Below, piece by piece: positions 1 through 5,188 of a stretch of DNA of 15,928 nt. Origin of the DNA: SVQP01 sp045650025. GTDB taxonomy: Bacteria > Bacillota > Clostridia > Oscillospirales > CAG-272. Every line of letters starts with the position of its first letter. Position 1 is the stretch's first letter. Below the pieces are notes generated by a model. The model worked only from the letters and a program-made list of their open reading frames with translations. It was not told where the DNA came from and made no database searches. The stretch spans positions 1 through 15,928 of the forward strand of contig JAZRQR010000033.1 in the NCBI GenBank assembly GCA_045650025.1, written 5' to 3'. The translations under genes and the position numbers were made by a program.

Positions 1-233
1 TCCCTTTATCTTTCCCCTTGGACATATTGCCTATATGCCCTGCGGGAAAAGCTTTTGGGCTCAAAAAAATCTGCTGCGTCAAAACTGCTCGCACCCGAGA
101 GCGAATGCATTTTTGATGGATTTTGGTGGGATTTTGCGAAGCAAGATACCAATCTTGCGAGTAAAAGCACGCCGAAAGACGCATAAATGCACCGCCCTCG
201 GGCAATTCGGTTCGATTCCCGTACGGCTACTGT
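1..233. other. Non-coding left edge with hairpin and tRNA T-arm-like remnant
   Basis: No convincing gene is seen here; the short open frames lack ribosome binding sites. A hairpin with 7-bp arms GCAAGAT/ATCTTGC and loop ACCA lies at 141-158. At about 203-229 the sequence reads GGTTCGATTCCCG followed by TACGGCTAC, which resembles the T-loop and acceptor 3' end of a tRNA, but the 5' half of the T-stem does not pair well and no D-arm or anticodon arm precedes it. It is therefore a tRNA-like fragment, not a tRNA gene. The fragment abuts the stop codon of the minus-strand dehydrogenase gene at 234. Confidence 0.5.
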
Positions 234-1331
234 TCAGTAAAAAAGCGCAAGCAGCGCGGGGGTAAGAGACTTGGAAAGTCCCAGCTCGTGCACCAGCGTC
301 AGCACGGTGTAGCGGTCGCGCACGGTGTGCGCCTGCTCGATCATGTCGCGCATGACCTGCTCGCGCACGCCAATCTCGGAAAAGCGCACGGGGCAGCCAA
401 GACCTGCCAAAAGGTCGCGCACGTCCTGCCAGCGCGGCAACGTCTTGCACAGTGCATACACCTGCTCGGCATTTTTGCAGGGCACGCGGTTGGTGCAAAC
501 GTATTCGTACAGCCAAAGCGAGACCAGCGTGCCAATGCCCACCTTGATGCCGTGCGCGGGGATCTCCTCACCGCGGCGCGCAAAATCCATTTCCAGAAAG
601 TGCGACTGATGGTGCTCGCTGCCGCTTGCGGGGCGCGAGTTGCCGCACATTGCCATCGAAAGCCCGGCTTTTAGCAGGGCTGCCGTCAGCGCCTCAATGG
701 CTTGGCTGTCATTGCGCGCAAGCCCCGTATACGCCGCCATGCAAGCCTCCCTTGCCTGCTCCATCATGGCAAACGCCTCCTTGTGGATCGGCTCGCCGTG
801 CAGAATATGCGCCAGCTGCCAGTCGGCAAGGCAGGTGTATTTGCCCACAATGTCGCCAAAGCCTGCCGCCGTCATGATGCGCGGTGCGGTCTTGATGACC
901 TCGGCATCCACCAGCACGTGCGCGGGAGGATTGACCGTGTCGGTCACCTTAAACCCGTCACGCATCAGCGCCGCACCCGCCGAGCAATAGCCATCCATGC
1001 TTGCCGCCGTGGGCAGCACGCCCGAGGGAATGTTCGCATGCGTGGCAACCGATTTTGCCATATCGTTGAGCGTACCGCTGCCCACCGCCAGCACGTAATC
1101 CGCGCGATCTGCAGCCGCTTGCGCCGTGGCGCACTTGTCCTCGGCGGGCAGCAGCTGCGCGTCGGGATAATATACCTCAGTCACGGTGCAACCTGCATCG
1201 GTCAGCTGCGTGCAAAGCGGCTGGGCATACGGCGCGGTATTGACGTCGTAAAGCACCGCCACGCGCTTACCTGCCACCGCTTTAAAAAACGGGACAAAGC
1301 CATCCTGCTTATATAAAATTTCAATGCTCAT
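234..1331 (-). CDS. AraM/EgsA-type sn-glycerol-1-phosphate dehydrogenase homologue
   Basis: A 365-residue protein of the iron/zinc-dependent dehydroquinate synthase-like alcohol dehydrogenase superfamily, closest in pattern to AraM/EgsA, which reduces dihydroxyacetone phosphate to sn-glycerol-1-phosphate with NAD(P)H in the cytoplasm. Visible signatures are the nucleotide-binding glycine segment GSGTLND (residues 84-90), and the three expected metal ligands: Asp160 in GFGDIVGKY, His240 in SGSEHHQSHF, and His260 in PAHGIKVG. The length is slightly under that of Bacillus AraM, and the missing part is at the C-terminus, which ends in a short helical tail. The start ATG overlaps the stop of the upstream gene in an ATGA tetranucleotide, so the two are translationally coupled. 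In some bacteria the family serves archaeal-type heptaprenylglyceryl lipids or arabinose operons. With a propeller-like partner here, the true substrate could be another sugar-derived ketone or alcohol. The family call is firm and the substrate is not. Confidence 0.85.
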   Translation of the reverse strand: MSIEILYKQDGFVPFFKAVAGKRVAVLYDVNTAPYAQPLCTQLTDAGCTVTEVYYPDAQLLPAEDKCATAQAAADRADYVLAVGSGTLNDMAKSVATHANIPSGVLPTAASMDGYCSAGAALMRDGFKVTDTVNPPAHVLVDAEVIKTAPRIMTAAGFGDIVGKYTCLADWQLAHILHGEPIHKEAFAMMEQAREACMAAYTGLARNDSQAIEALTAALLKAGLSMAMCGNSRPASGSEHHQSHFLEMDFARRGEEIPAHGIKVGIGTLVSLWLYEYVCTNRVPCKNAEQVYALCKTLPRWQDVRDLLAGLGCPVRFSEIGVREQVMRDMIEQAHTVRDRYTVLTLVHELGLSKSLTPALLALFY

Positions 1332-2371
1332 GCGTCCAAGATCCTTTCAAAAGGCTGATCGGGGTCGCCCGTCGCGCGCCAAAGCGTCACGTTGGTGTAT
1401 TGCCCGTGCTCAGGGTGCTTGCCCGATTCCGAAAAATAGTAGCGTCCGTCGCCTAAAGCGCACATGCCGGTCGAGCCATACGGAAAATGGCTCTGCCCTG
1501 CCACGCGCAGATGATCAATACCCTCGCCGTACACCTCGTGTACACCGCGCACAGGTGCTGCGCCGCCGTCCACGACAAACATGCTAAAGTTTTCAAACTG
1601 CGGCTTTTTGCCGGGATATACCGCCAAAAGCCATCTGCCGCTGTAGGCATCGTACTCCAGATTCTGCACGCCCCAGTTGGTATTTCCCGTATGCAAAAAG
1701 CACTTGGTCACGCTGTGCGCCCCACTTTGGTGCATATTTTCCTGGCAAAGCGGCTGCGCCAAGGTCTCCCACCAAGAATCGGTATCAAAGCCAAGAATGA
1801 CCTGATAATCGTTGTCGGTGCGCGCCACGTCCCCGTACACGCCGTAGCAGATCTGCAAATACTGCTTGCCGTTCGCGCATCCCCACATAGGACCGCGCGC
1901 CGTGCCGTCAATGCCGCTGCAGGCATATCGGTGAGGCAGCTCCTTACCGTCCTGCACCACGCTCGCTTCAAAATCCGCCACCACCTCGGGCAGATAGACC
2001 GCACGCATCACACCGTCACGCTCGGCGTCCATTCCCACGCGATCAATGCGGTCCGCGTCAAAGATGGCGCAGTAAAACGCGTTGGCGATCTGCTTGTCCG
2101 CGTCACCCAAGGCGCGCAAAATGCCCTTGCCGATGGCGTCGTTCTTGTATTCCAGCGAGCCGTACACGCGCCCATCGCTCTCGCAAAAGTCAATGCAGCC
2201 CAGATGCCCGATCAAGCCGTCCACGCTGCCGATCAGCTTTCCCGAAAGATCTGTCTTGATCAACTTGGTGGTAAAGGAATAGTACACGTACCCCTTGACC
2301 GTATCCACGGCAATGCCCTGGCAATGACAGGATCCGTGATAGCCCGAAAAAATGCTGCTTGGCAACTGCAT
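1328..2371 (-). CDS. Unrecognised propeller-like protein, first gene of dehydrogenase operon
   Basis: A 347-residue protein that I do not recognise as a named family. It has no signal peptide or membrane segment. Repeating short patterns such as GIAVDTVKGYVYYSF, KLIKTDLSGKLIGSV and GCIDFCESDGRVYGSLEY, rich in Gly, Asp and aromatics, suggest blades of a beta-propeller of the NHL/SMP-30 type. Such folds often act as lactonases, sugar-binding proteins or lyases. A histidine/cysteine-rich start (GYHGSCHCQGIAVD, residues about 10-23) and a C-terminal HLRVAGQSHFPYGSTGMCAL stretch could hold metal or substrate ligands, but that is inference. The gene starts at an ATG with an AAGGAGG ribosome binding site at 2378-2384. 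It overlaps the dehydrogenase gene by 4 bp, so the pair form an operon, and the product probably acts on the same metabolite. Confidence 0.7.
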   Translation of the reverse strand: MQLPSSIFSGYHGSCHCQGIAVDTVKGYVYYSFTTKLIKTDLSGKLIGSVDGLIGHLGCIDFCESDGRVYGSLEYKNDAIGKGILRALGDADKQIANAFYCAIFDADRIDRVGMDAERDGVMRAVYLPEVVADFEASVVQDGKELPHRYACSGIDGTARGPMWGCANGKQYLQICYGVYGDVARTDNDYQVILGFDTDSWWETLAQPLCQENMHQSGAHSVTKCFLHTGNTNWGVQNLEYDAYSGRWLLAVYPGKKPQFENFSMFVVDGGAAPVRGVHEVYGEGIDHLRVAGQSHFPYGSTGMCALGDGRYYFSESGKHPEHGQYTNVTLWRATGDPDQPFERILDA

Positions 2372-2400
2372 AGCGCGCCTCCTTGGAATGATATAAACCC

Positions 2401-2429
2401 ATTATAACGCCAATTCCAATGAAAGTCAA
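2401..2429 (-). promoter_or_regulatory. SigA promoter of the propeller/dehydrogenase operon
   Basis: On the minus strand a -35 box TTGACT (2424-2429) is followed after exactly 17 bp by a -10 box TATAAT (2401-2406). The expected start of transcription is about 2394, a short leader before the ribosome binding site at 2378-2384. No operator dyad is evident. Confidence 0.85.
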
Positions 2430-2465
2430 GAATAAGCGCGCATTATCAGCCGCCAAGCGGGCAAC

Positions 2466-2495
2466 AAAAAAGGGGGCACCCTTGCGGATGCCCCC
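2466..2495 (-). terminator. Rho-independent terminator after the DUF11 gene
   Basis: The arms GGGGGCACCC (2472-2481) and GGATGCCCCC (2486-2495) pair over 10 bp with one G-U-type position and a 4-base loop. Read on the minus strand the hairpin is followed by a run of six T (2466-2471). An A-run on the other side (2496-2501) would make it partly bidirectional. It lies 8 bp after the DUF11 stop codon and isolates that gene from the downstream operon promoter. Confidence 0.85.
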
Positions 2496-2503
2496 AAAAA
2501 ATA

Positions 2504-3355
2504 TCAGATGGTGCCCACGACCACCAAGGTCGCTTCACCGGGCGTGACCAGCACGGTGCCGTCAGGCGCGCGCGTAAAGGTTGCGGCAGGCACGGTGATG
2601 GTGCCTGCGGTGGTAGCAAACTCACCTGTCACGGCATTGTACGTGTAACCCGTACCCTCGACCAGCGCCACACCGTTCAAGGTGACAGACAACAGATCCA
2701 GCACGGGATCAAAGGTGTCGTTGACAATGACGTCATCGGTTGCAACGGCTGCGGTGTTACCGTAGTTCTGAATGGTAAAGGTATAGGTCAGCGTACCGTT
2801 TTCAGGCACGGTGACGGGCGAGAGCGCCTTGTTAATGGTCAGGAAGGGCGCGTTCTCCACGCTCACGGTCGCATCATCGCTCAAGGGGTCGATAAGTCCG
2901 CCACCGCTGACGGTTGCGGTGTTGGTGATCAGCCCGCCCACCTCAAGCGGTGCGGCATCGCTCACGACCGCCTGGTACACAATGACCGCATCGCCGCCTG
3001 CAGGCACGGTAATGCCCTGCAGCACAAACGGCTCGGTCGATGCCACGGTGGGAGTGGGCTGCAGCACGCCGTCCACGTAGTACAAAATGGCGTCGGTCAC
3101 AAGGGTCAGCGGATAAACGAGCACGCCGCCGTAGTCAAATGCGCCCAGGTCGTCACTCAGCGTCAAGCCCGTCAGGGGTGTCGCGCCCGCGTTGACCATG
3201 GAAACGGTATAGGTGACGGTCTCCCCTGCCGTATACGTGCCGGTCAGAGGGGTCTTGGTCACGTTCAGCGTCTGCAAAAACGTGCCCGTAACGGTATTGG
3301 AATCCACGGTTCTGCCGTTATACGACAGCGTGGCTCTATTGGTAAAGGTTGCCAT
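2504..3355 (-). CDS. DUF11 (conserved repeat domain) protein without signal peptide
   Basis: A 283-residue protein made of two DUF11-type immunoglobulin-like beta-sandwich repeats, at about residues 30-150 and 165-265. Hallmarks are TAGETVTYTVSMVNAG and ENGTLTYTFTIQNYGNTA, followed by TLSDDLG and VNDTFDP, the usual pGdtvtYtitvtNtG...DtLp pattern. DUF11 domains normally sit in large surface proteins, but this one begins directly with MATFTNRATLSYNG, has no signal peptide, no LPXTG motif and no C-terminal anchor. It is almost free of Cys and rich in Thr, Val, Gly and Ala. The start is supported by AAAGGAG at 3363-3369. The gene is monocistronic, with a terminator right behind it. A structural role on a spore or cell surface is an inference. 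A weak SigK-like promoter lies upstream. Confidence 0.8.
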   Translation of the reverse strand: MATFTNRATLSYNGRTVDSNTVTGTFLQTLNVTKTPLTGTYTAGETVTYTVSMVNAGATPLTGLTLSDDLGAFDYGGVLVYPLTLVTDAILYYVDGVLQPTPTVASTEPFVLQGITVPAGGDAVIVYQAVVSDAAPLEVGGLITNTATVSGGGLIDPLSDDATVSVENAPFLTINKALSPVTVPENGTLTYTFTIQNYGNTAAVATDDVIVNDTFDPVLDLLSVTLNGVALVEGTGYTYNAVTGEFATTAGTITVPAATFTRAPDGTVLVTPGEATLVVVGTI

Positions 3356-3370
3356 AGCATATCTCCTTTT

Positions 3371-3514
3371 GTTGCGTTGGACAAGCAGCCTGCGCCGCCC
3401 GTCCTATCGACAGTATATGCAGCATCTCGACAACGGTGAGCGCGGTGGTACAAGCTCGGCAAATAGAAAAGGGCACGCGAAGCGGACTTCTCATAAGGAT
3501 GTTGGATTCCTCCT
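3371..3514. other. Intergenic DNA upstream of the DUF11 gene
   Basis: Apart from the possible promoter at 3412-3437, I see no gene, hairpin or repeat in this stretch. Short open frames on both strands have no ribosome binding site and an implausible Arg/Ser/Cys-rich composition. Confidence 0.5.
3412..3437 (-). promoter_or_regulatory. Possible SigK-like sporulation promoter of the DUF11 gene
   Basis: No convincing SigA promoter precedes the DUF11 gene. On the minus strand CATATACT (3412-3419) is preceded at 16 bp by AC (3436-3437), which partly fits the SigK consensus AC-N16/17-CATANNNTA. The last base differs. The information content is low and it could be chance. Confidence 0.25.
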
Positions 3515-3665
3515 TGTAGGGGTCGACGGTCTCGCTGCGGCTCGGTCACGCCACGGCTCTGACAGCCGCGAATGGGCTGTCATTCACTACCGTGTCGCCG
3601 CTTCGCTACCTCGGCGACCCGTTTGTACGAATTTGTTCGGGACGCCTGGGAGGTCGTCCCCTACA
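3515..3665. repeat. MITE-like palindromic repeat, about 151 bp
   Basis: The ends form 13-bp terminal inverted repeats, TGTAGGGGTCGAC (3515-3527) and GTCGTCCCCTACA (3653-3665), with one mismatch. Inside are two further inverted pairs: TGACAGCC/GGCTGTCA, and GTCGCCG/CGGCGAC with an 11-base loop. No transposase is encoded, so this is non-autonomous. It shares the GTAGGGG end with the shorter element at 3728-3800. Target-site duplications are not obvious. Confidence 0.6.
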
Positions 3666-3727
3666 GTGTGGCGGTTCGAATCTGTCCAAAATGCCTTTGC
3701 ATCTATGGTTTTGCAAATAATTTTTGA

Positions 3728-3800
3728 ATTGTAGGGGCGACCATCGGTCGCCCGCGGGCGTTCAGAATTTCGGCTCTGCCGAAATATACGCCCCTACGAT
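3728..3800. repeat. MITE-like palindromic repeat, about 73 bp
   Basis: Terminal inverted repeats of 12 bp with one mismatch run ATTGTAGGGGCG (3728-3739) and CGCCCCTACGAT (3789-3800). Two internal hairpins are GGGCGACC-ATC-GGTCGCCC, and ATTTCGGC-TCT-GCCGAAAT. The end sequence matches that of the 151-bp element just upstream, so the two are probably family members. It ends 3 bp before the duplicated tRNA-Gln 3' segment. Confidence 0.6.
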
Positions 3801-3803
3801 CTA

Positions 3804-3846
3804 CCGGTGCCGCAGCCAATAAGAAAAGCCACCCTGCGGCACTAGG
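3804..3846 (-). repeat. Degenerate copy of the tRNA-Gln 3' end and its terminator arm
   Basis: Positions 3804-3834 are a perfect 31-bp direct repeat of 3986-4016. They are followed at once by 3835-3846, TGCGGCACTAGG, identical to the 3' end of tRNA-Gln at 4041-4052. Compared with the intact locus, the 24 bp from 4017 to 4040, one arm of the terminator palindrome, are absent. This looks like a duplicated tRNA 3' segment that lost one arm of its hairpin. Confidence 0.75.
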
Positions 3847-3985
3847 GTACTCGCCTTACGGCGAGAATTCCCGCGCCCTGCGCCTGGAGAATGCCTCGCT
3901 GCGCGAGTCGCTCTCCGATCTTCGGGCGGCAAATGCGAACCTAATTTTTGCGCACGGTGTGCGCAAAAAGCTGGGTGAGAATCTG
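3847..3985. other. Spacer between the two tRNA-Gln 3' copies
   Basis: No gene with a start codon is seen. Two perfect hairpins stand out: CTCGCC-TTAC-GGCGAG at 3850-3865, and TTTTTGCGCAC-GGT-GTGCGCAAAAA at 3945-3969 (11-bp stem). The plus strand is open without an ATG from 3728 to the stop at 4049-4051, and reads a coiled-coil-like stretch (RALRLENASLRESLSDLRAA) before passing through the tRNA terminator. It may be a decayed coding fragment, but this is not certain. Confidence 0.35.
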
Positions 3986-3988
3986 CCG

Positions 3989-4048
3989 GTGCCGCAGCCA
4001 ATAAGAAAAGCCACCCATGTGGGTGGCTTTTCTTATTGGCTGCGGCAC
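3989..4048 (-). terminator. Perfect 29-bp inverted repeat, terminator of tRNA-Gln
   Basis: Arms 3989-4017 and 4020-4048 are exact reverse complements over 29 bp, with a 2-base centre. The inner half, CCACCCA/TGGGTGG followed by CTTTTCTTATT on the minus strand, can serve as terminator of tRNA-Gln. The outer part mirrors the last bases of the tRNA itself, including GCCA and the acceptor 3' strand. A transcript that keeps the whole palindrome would pair its downstream arm with the tRNA 3' end. Confidence 0.7.
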
Positions 4049-4112
4049 TAGGATTCGAACCTAGGGAATGACGGAGTCAGAGTCCGTTGCCTTACCGCTT
4101 GGCGATGCCGCA
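4037..4112 (-). tRNA. tRNA-Gln (CTG anticodon)
   Basis: A full cloverleaf is readable on the minus strand. The acceptor arms are TGCGGCA (4106-4112) and TGCCGCA (4041-4047), followed by discriminator G and an encoded CCA (4037-4040). The D-arm is GCCAAGCGGTAAGGC. The anticodon stem ACGGA/TCCGT encloses the loop CTCTGAC, giving anticodon CTG (Gln, codon CAG). The T-arm is CTAGG-TTCGAAT-CCTAG. A consensus promoter lies upstream and a long hairpin follows. Confidence 0.95.
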
Positions 4113-4130
4113 ATATTTTCAACATCGGTT

Positions 4131-4159
4131 ATTATAACAGAAACATTTGCGTTTGTCAA
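4131..4159 (-). promoter_or_regulatory. Consensus SigA promoter of tRNA-Gln
   Basis: On the minus strand TTGACA (4154-4159) and TATAAT (4131-4136) are separated by exactly 17 bp. Both boxes match the consensus perfectly. The tRNA 5' end lies 18 bp after the -10 box. Confidence 0.92.
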
Positions 4160-4282
4160 TACCAAAATGAAAAATTCTCCAAAAAGTTTTTTCATTTGTT
4201 AGGATGCCGCAAAAACCAAGTGTTTATACGGCGAATCGGCTTTTTTGCAGGATTTTGACGAAGATTTTTTATATGCGAGGGG

Positions 4283-4311
4283 TTGCAAAAACGCATTGGA
4301 TATGATATAAT
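4283..4311 (+). promoter_or_regulatory. SigA promoter of tRNA-Arg
   Basis: TTGCAA (4283-4288), a 17-bp spacer and TATAAT (4306-4311) lie 10 bp before the tRNA 5' end. This promoter and the tRNA-Gln promoter point away from each other across about 120 bp of AT-rich DNA. Confidence 0.88.
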
Positions 4312-4321
4312 GACACGGTAC

Positions 4322-4398
4322 GCACCGGTAGCTCAGCTGGATAGAGCACAAGCCTCCGACGCTTGGTGCCGCAGGTTCAAATCCTGTTCGGTGCGCCA
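4322..4398 (+). tRNA. tRNA-Arg (CCG anticodon)
   Basis: The acceptor stem pairs GCACCGG (4322-4328) with TCGGTGC (4388-4394, one G-U), followed by discriminator G and an encoded CCA ending at 4398. The D-arm is GCTCAGCTGGATAGAGC. The anticodon stem CAAGC/GCTTG encloses loop CTCCGAC, giving anticodon CCG (Arg, codon CGG). The T-arm is GCAGG-TTCAAAT-CCTGT. Sequences resembling its 3' end recur four times downstream. Confidence 0.95.
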
Positions 4399-4439
4399 TA
4401 AGAACAAGGGAGATCCACAAGGATCTCCCTTGTTCTTAT
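4398..4439 (+). terminator. Perfect 19-bp hairpin after tRNA-Arg
   Basis: Arms 4398-4416 and 4421-4439 are exact reverse complements with loop ACAA. The 3' arm ends TTGTTCTTAT instead of a clean T-run, as in the tRNA-Gln hairpin. It starts on the last base of the tRNA CCA and is the likely terminator or 3'-processing signal. Confidence 0.75.
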
Positions 4440-4450
4440 CGCCCACCTTC

Positions 4451-4565
4451 ACCGATTTGAACCTCGCCGTTTGCGACGCAGGAGCAATCGGCTATGGCTT
4501 GCGCAGGATACCCAAACGCTTTCCTCAACTCTTGGCGCAAGCATAGGTTCTAAATCCTGTTCGGT
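4451..4565 (+). repeat. tRNA-Arg-linked structured unit 1
   Basis: The ends ACCGA (4451-4455) with GAACCT (4459-4464) pair with AGGTTC (4545-4550) and TCGGT (4561-4565). Hairpin A is GCCG-t-TTGC / GCAA-t-CGGC (4466-4492). Hairpin B is GCTTGCGC / GCGCAAGC (4497-4542). The 3' part, through the GCGCCA that follows, copies the tRNA-Arg 3' end but has one extra base in the T-loop, so it is not a functional T-arm. Confidence 0.7.
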
Positions 4566-4570
4566 GCGCC

Positions 4571-4614
4571 AAAAATAAGCAGATCGTCCCGTAAGGGATG
4601 TTCTGCTTATTTTT
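4571..4614 (+). terminator. Terminator-like hairpin behind unit 1
   Basis: The 20-base arms 4571-4590 and 4595-4614 pair almost fully, with one mismatch and one G-U, around loop GTAA. The 3' arm ends in TTTTT. It begins directly after the tRNA-like GCGCCA at 4565-4570, the same arrangement as the hairpin behind the real tRNA-Arg but with a different sequence. Confidence 0.75.
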
Positions 4615-4625
4615 CGTTCACTTTT

Positions 4626-4728
4626 ACCGATTCAGAACCTCACGCTCGAAGAGCGTTAGATTTGCGCCGGGCAAGAAAACGGTTTGAACGACTGTTAGCG
4701 CAAATATAGGTTCAAAATCCTGTTCGGT
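4626..4728 (+). repeat. tRNA-Arg-linked structured unit 2 (divergent)
   Basis: The same outer pairing is kept: ACCGA (4626-4630) and GAACCT (4635-4640) with AGGTTC (4708-4713) and TCGGT (4724-4728). Hairpin A is replaced by an unrelated perfect hairpin ACGCTC-GAA-GAGCGT (4642-4656). Hairpin B is ATTTGCGC/GCGCAAAT (4660-4667 with 4698-4705), in which both outer pairs differ from unit 1 but still match. Confidence 0.65.
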
Positions 4729-5088
4729 GCCCTCACCCTTTTGCGACTTACATCGATTCGTCCGCGAGACCCTCTCTATTCTTTTGGTGCACTCCACTTA
4801 CCCGATTCAGAACCTCGCCATTTTGCGACGCAAGGAGCAAATTGGCTATGGCTTGCGCAGGATACCCAAACGCTTTCCTCAACTCTTGGCGCAAGCATAG
4901 GTTCAAAATCCTGTTCGGTACCCTCACCCTTTTGCGACTTACATCGATTCGTCCGCGAGACCCTCTCTATTCTTTTGGTGCACTCCACTTACCCGATTCA
5001 GAACCTCGCCATTTTGCGACGCAGGAGCAAATTGGCTATGGCTTGCGCAGAACACCCAAACGCTTTCCTCAACTCTTGGCGCAAGCAT
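4708..5088 (+). repeat. Two tandem direct repeats of 191 and 190 bp
   Basis: The segment starting at 4708 recurs at 4899 (offset 191), and its 3' landmark recurs again at 5089 (offset 190). Each copy covers the tRNA-like 3' end, a 70-bp linker and most of a structured unit. I count about four differences between the two copies, so the duplication is recent. No gene is seen in 4399-5188. Confidence 0.8.
4801..4919 (+). repeat. tRNA-Arg-linked structured unit 3
   Basis: The outer ends are CCGA and GAACCT (4802-4815) with AGGTTC (4899-4904) and TCGG (4915-4918). Hairpin A is GCCA-t-TTTGC / GCAAA-t-TGGC (4817-4846). Hairpin B is GCTTGCGC (4851-4858) with GCGCAAGC (4889-4896). It is nearly identical to unit 4. 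Confidence 0.7.
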
Positions 5089-5108
5089 AGGTTCAAAATC
5101 CTGTTCGG
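4992..5108 (+). repeat. tRNA-Arg-linked structured unit 4
   Basis: This is the last unit, with the same stems as unit 3 and only three differences from it: one lost A in the hairpin A loop and two substitutions in the hairpin B loop. It ends 22 bp before the -35 box of the next gene's promoter. Confidence 0.7.
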
Positions 5109-5130
5109 CATCCTTCCTTTACTCCGCCAC

Positions 5131-5159
5131 TTGACACGCCCTTACCAATATGATATAAT
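5131..5159 (+). promoter_or_regulatory. Consensus SigA promoter of the membrane protein/acetyltransferase pair
   Basis: TTGACA (5131-5136), a 17-bp spacer and TATAAT (5154-5159) are perfect matches. The leader to the start codon at 5189 is about 23 nt and contains AGAGG at 5179-5183. Confidence 0.9.
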
Positions 5160-5188
5160 ATTCCAAAACTGACATTTCAGAGGTATGT

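Noticed and set aside
1487..2407. A 306-codon plus-strand open frame.
   Set aside because: It is antisense to the propeller-like gene, which has a good start, ribosome binding site and promoter.
3265..3549. Minus-strand open frame of 94 codons upstream of the DUF11 gene.
   Set aside because: It overlaps the DUF11 start in another frame, lacks a ribosome binding site and runs into a MITE-like repeat.
4199..4546. Open frames on both strands over tRNA-Arg.
   Set aside because: They are translations of the tRNA gene and its hairpin, a known annotation artefact.
4545..4570. A second functional tRNA-Arg.
   Set aside because: Only the T-arm and acceptor 3' part is present, with an extra T-loop base; D-arm and anticodon arm are missing.
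4451..5108. CRISPR array.
   Set aside because: Repeats are far too long (about 190 bp), the spacers are not unique, and no cas genes are present.
4741..5172. A 143-codon open frame with an internal duplication.
   Set aside because: The repeated protein is only the translation of the 190-bp DNA repeat in shifted frames; there is no ribosome binding site.
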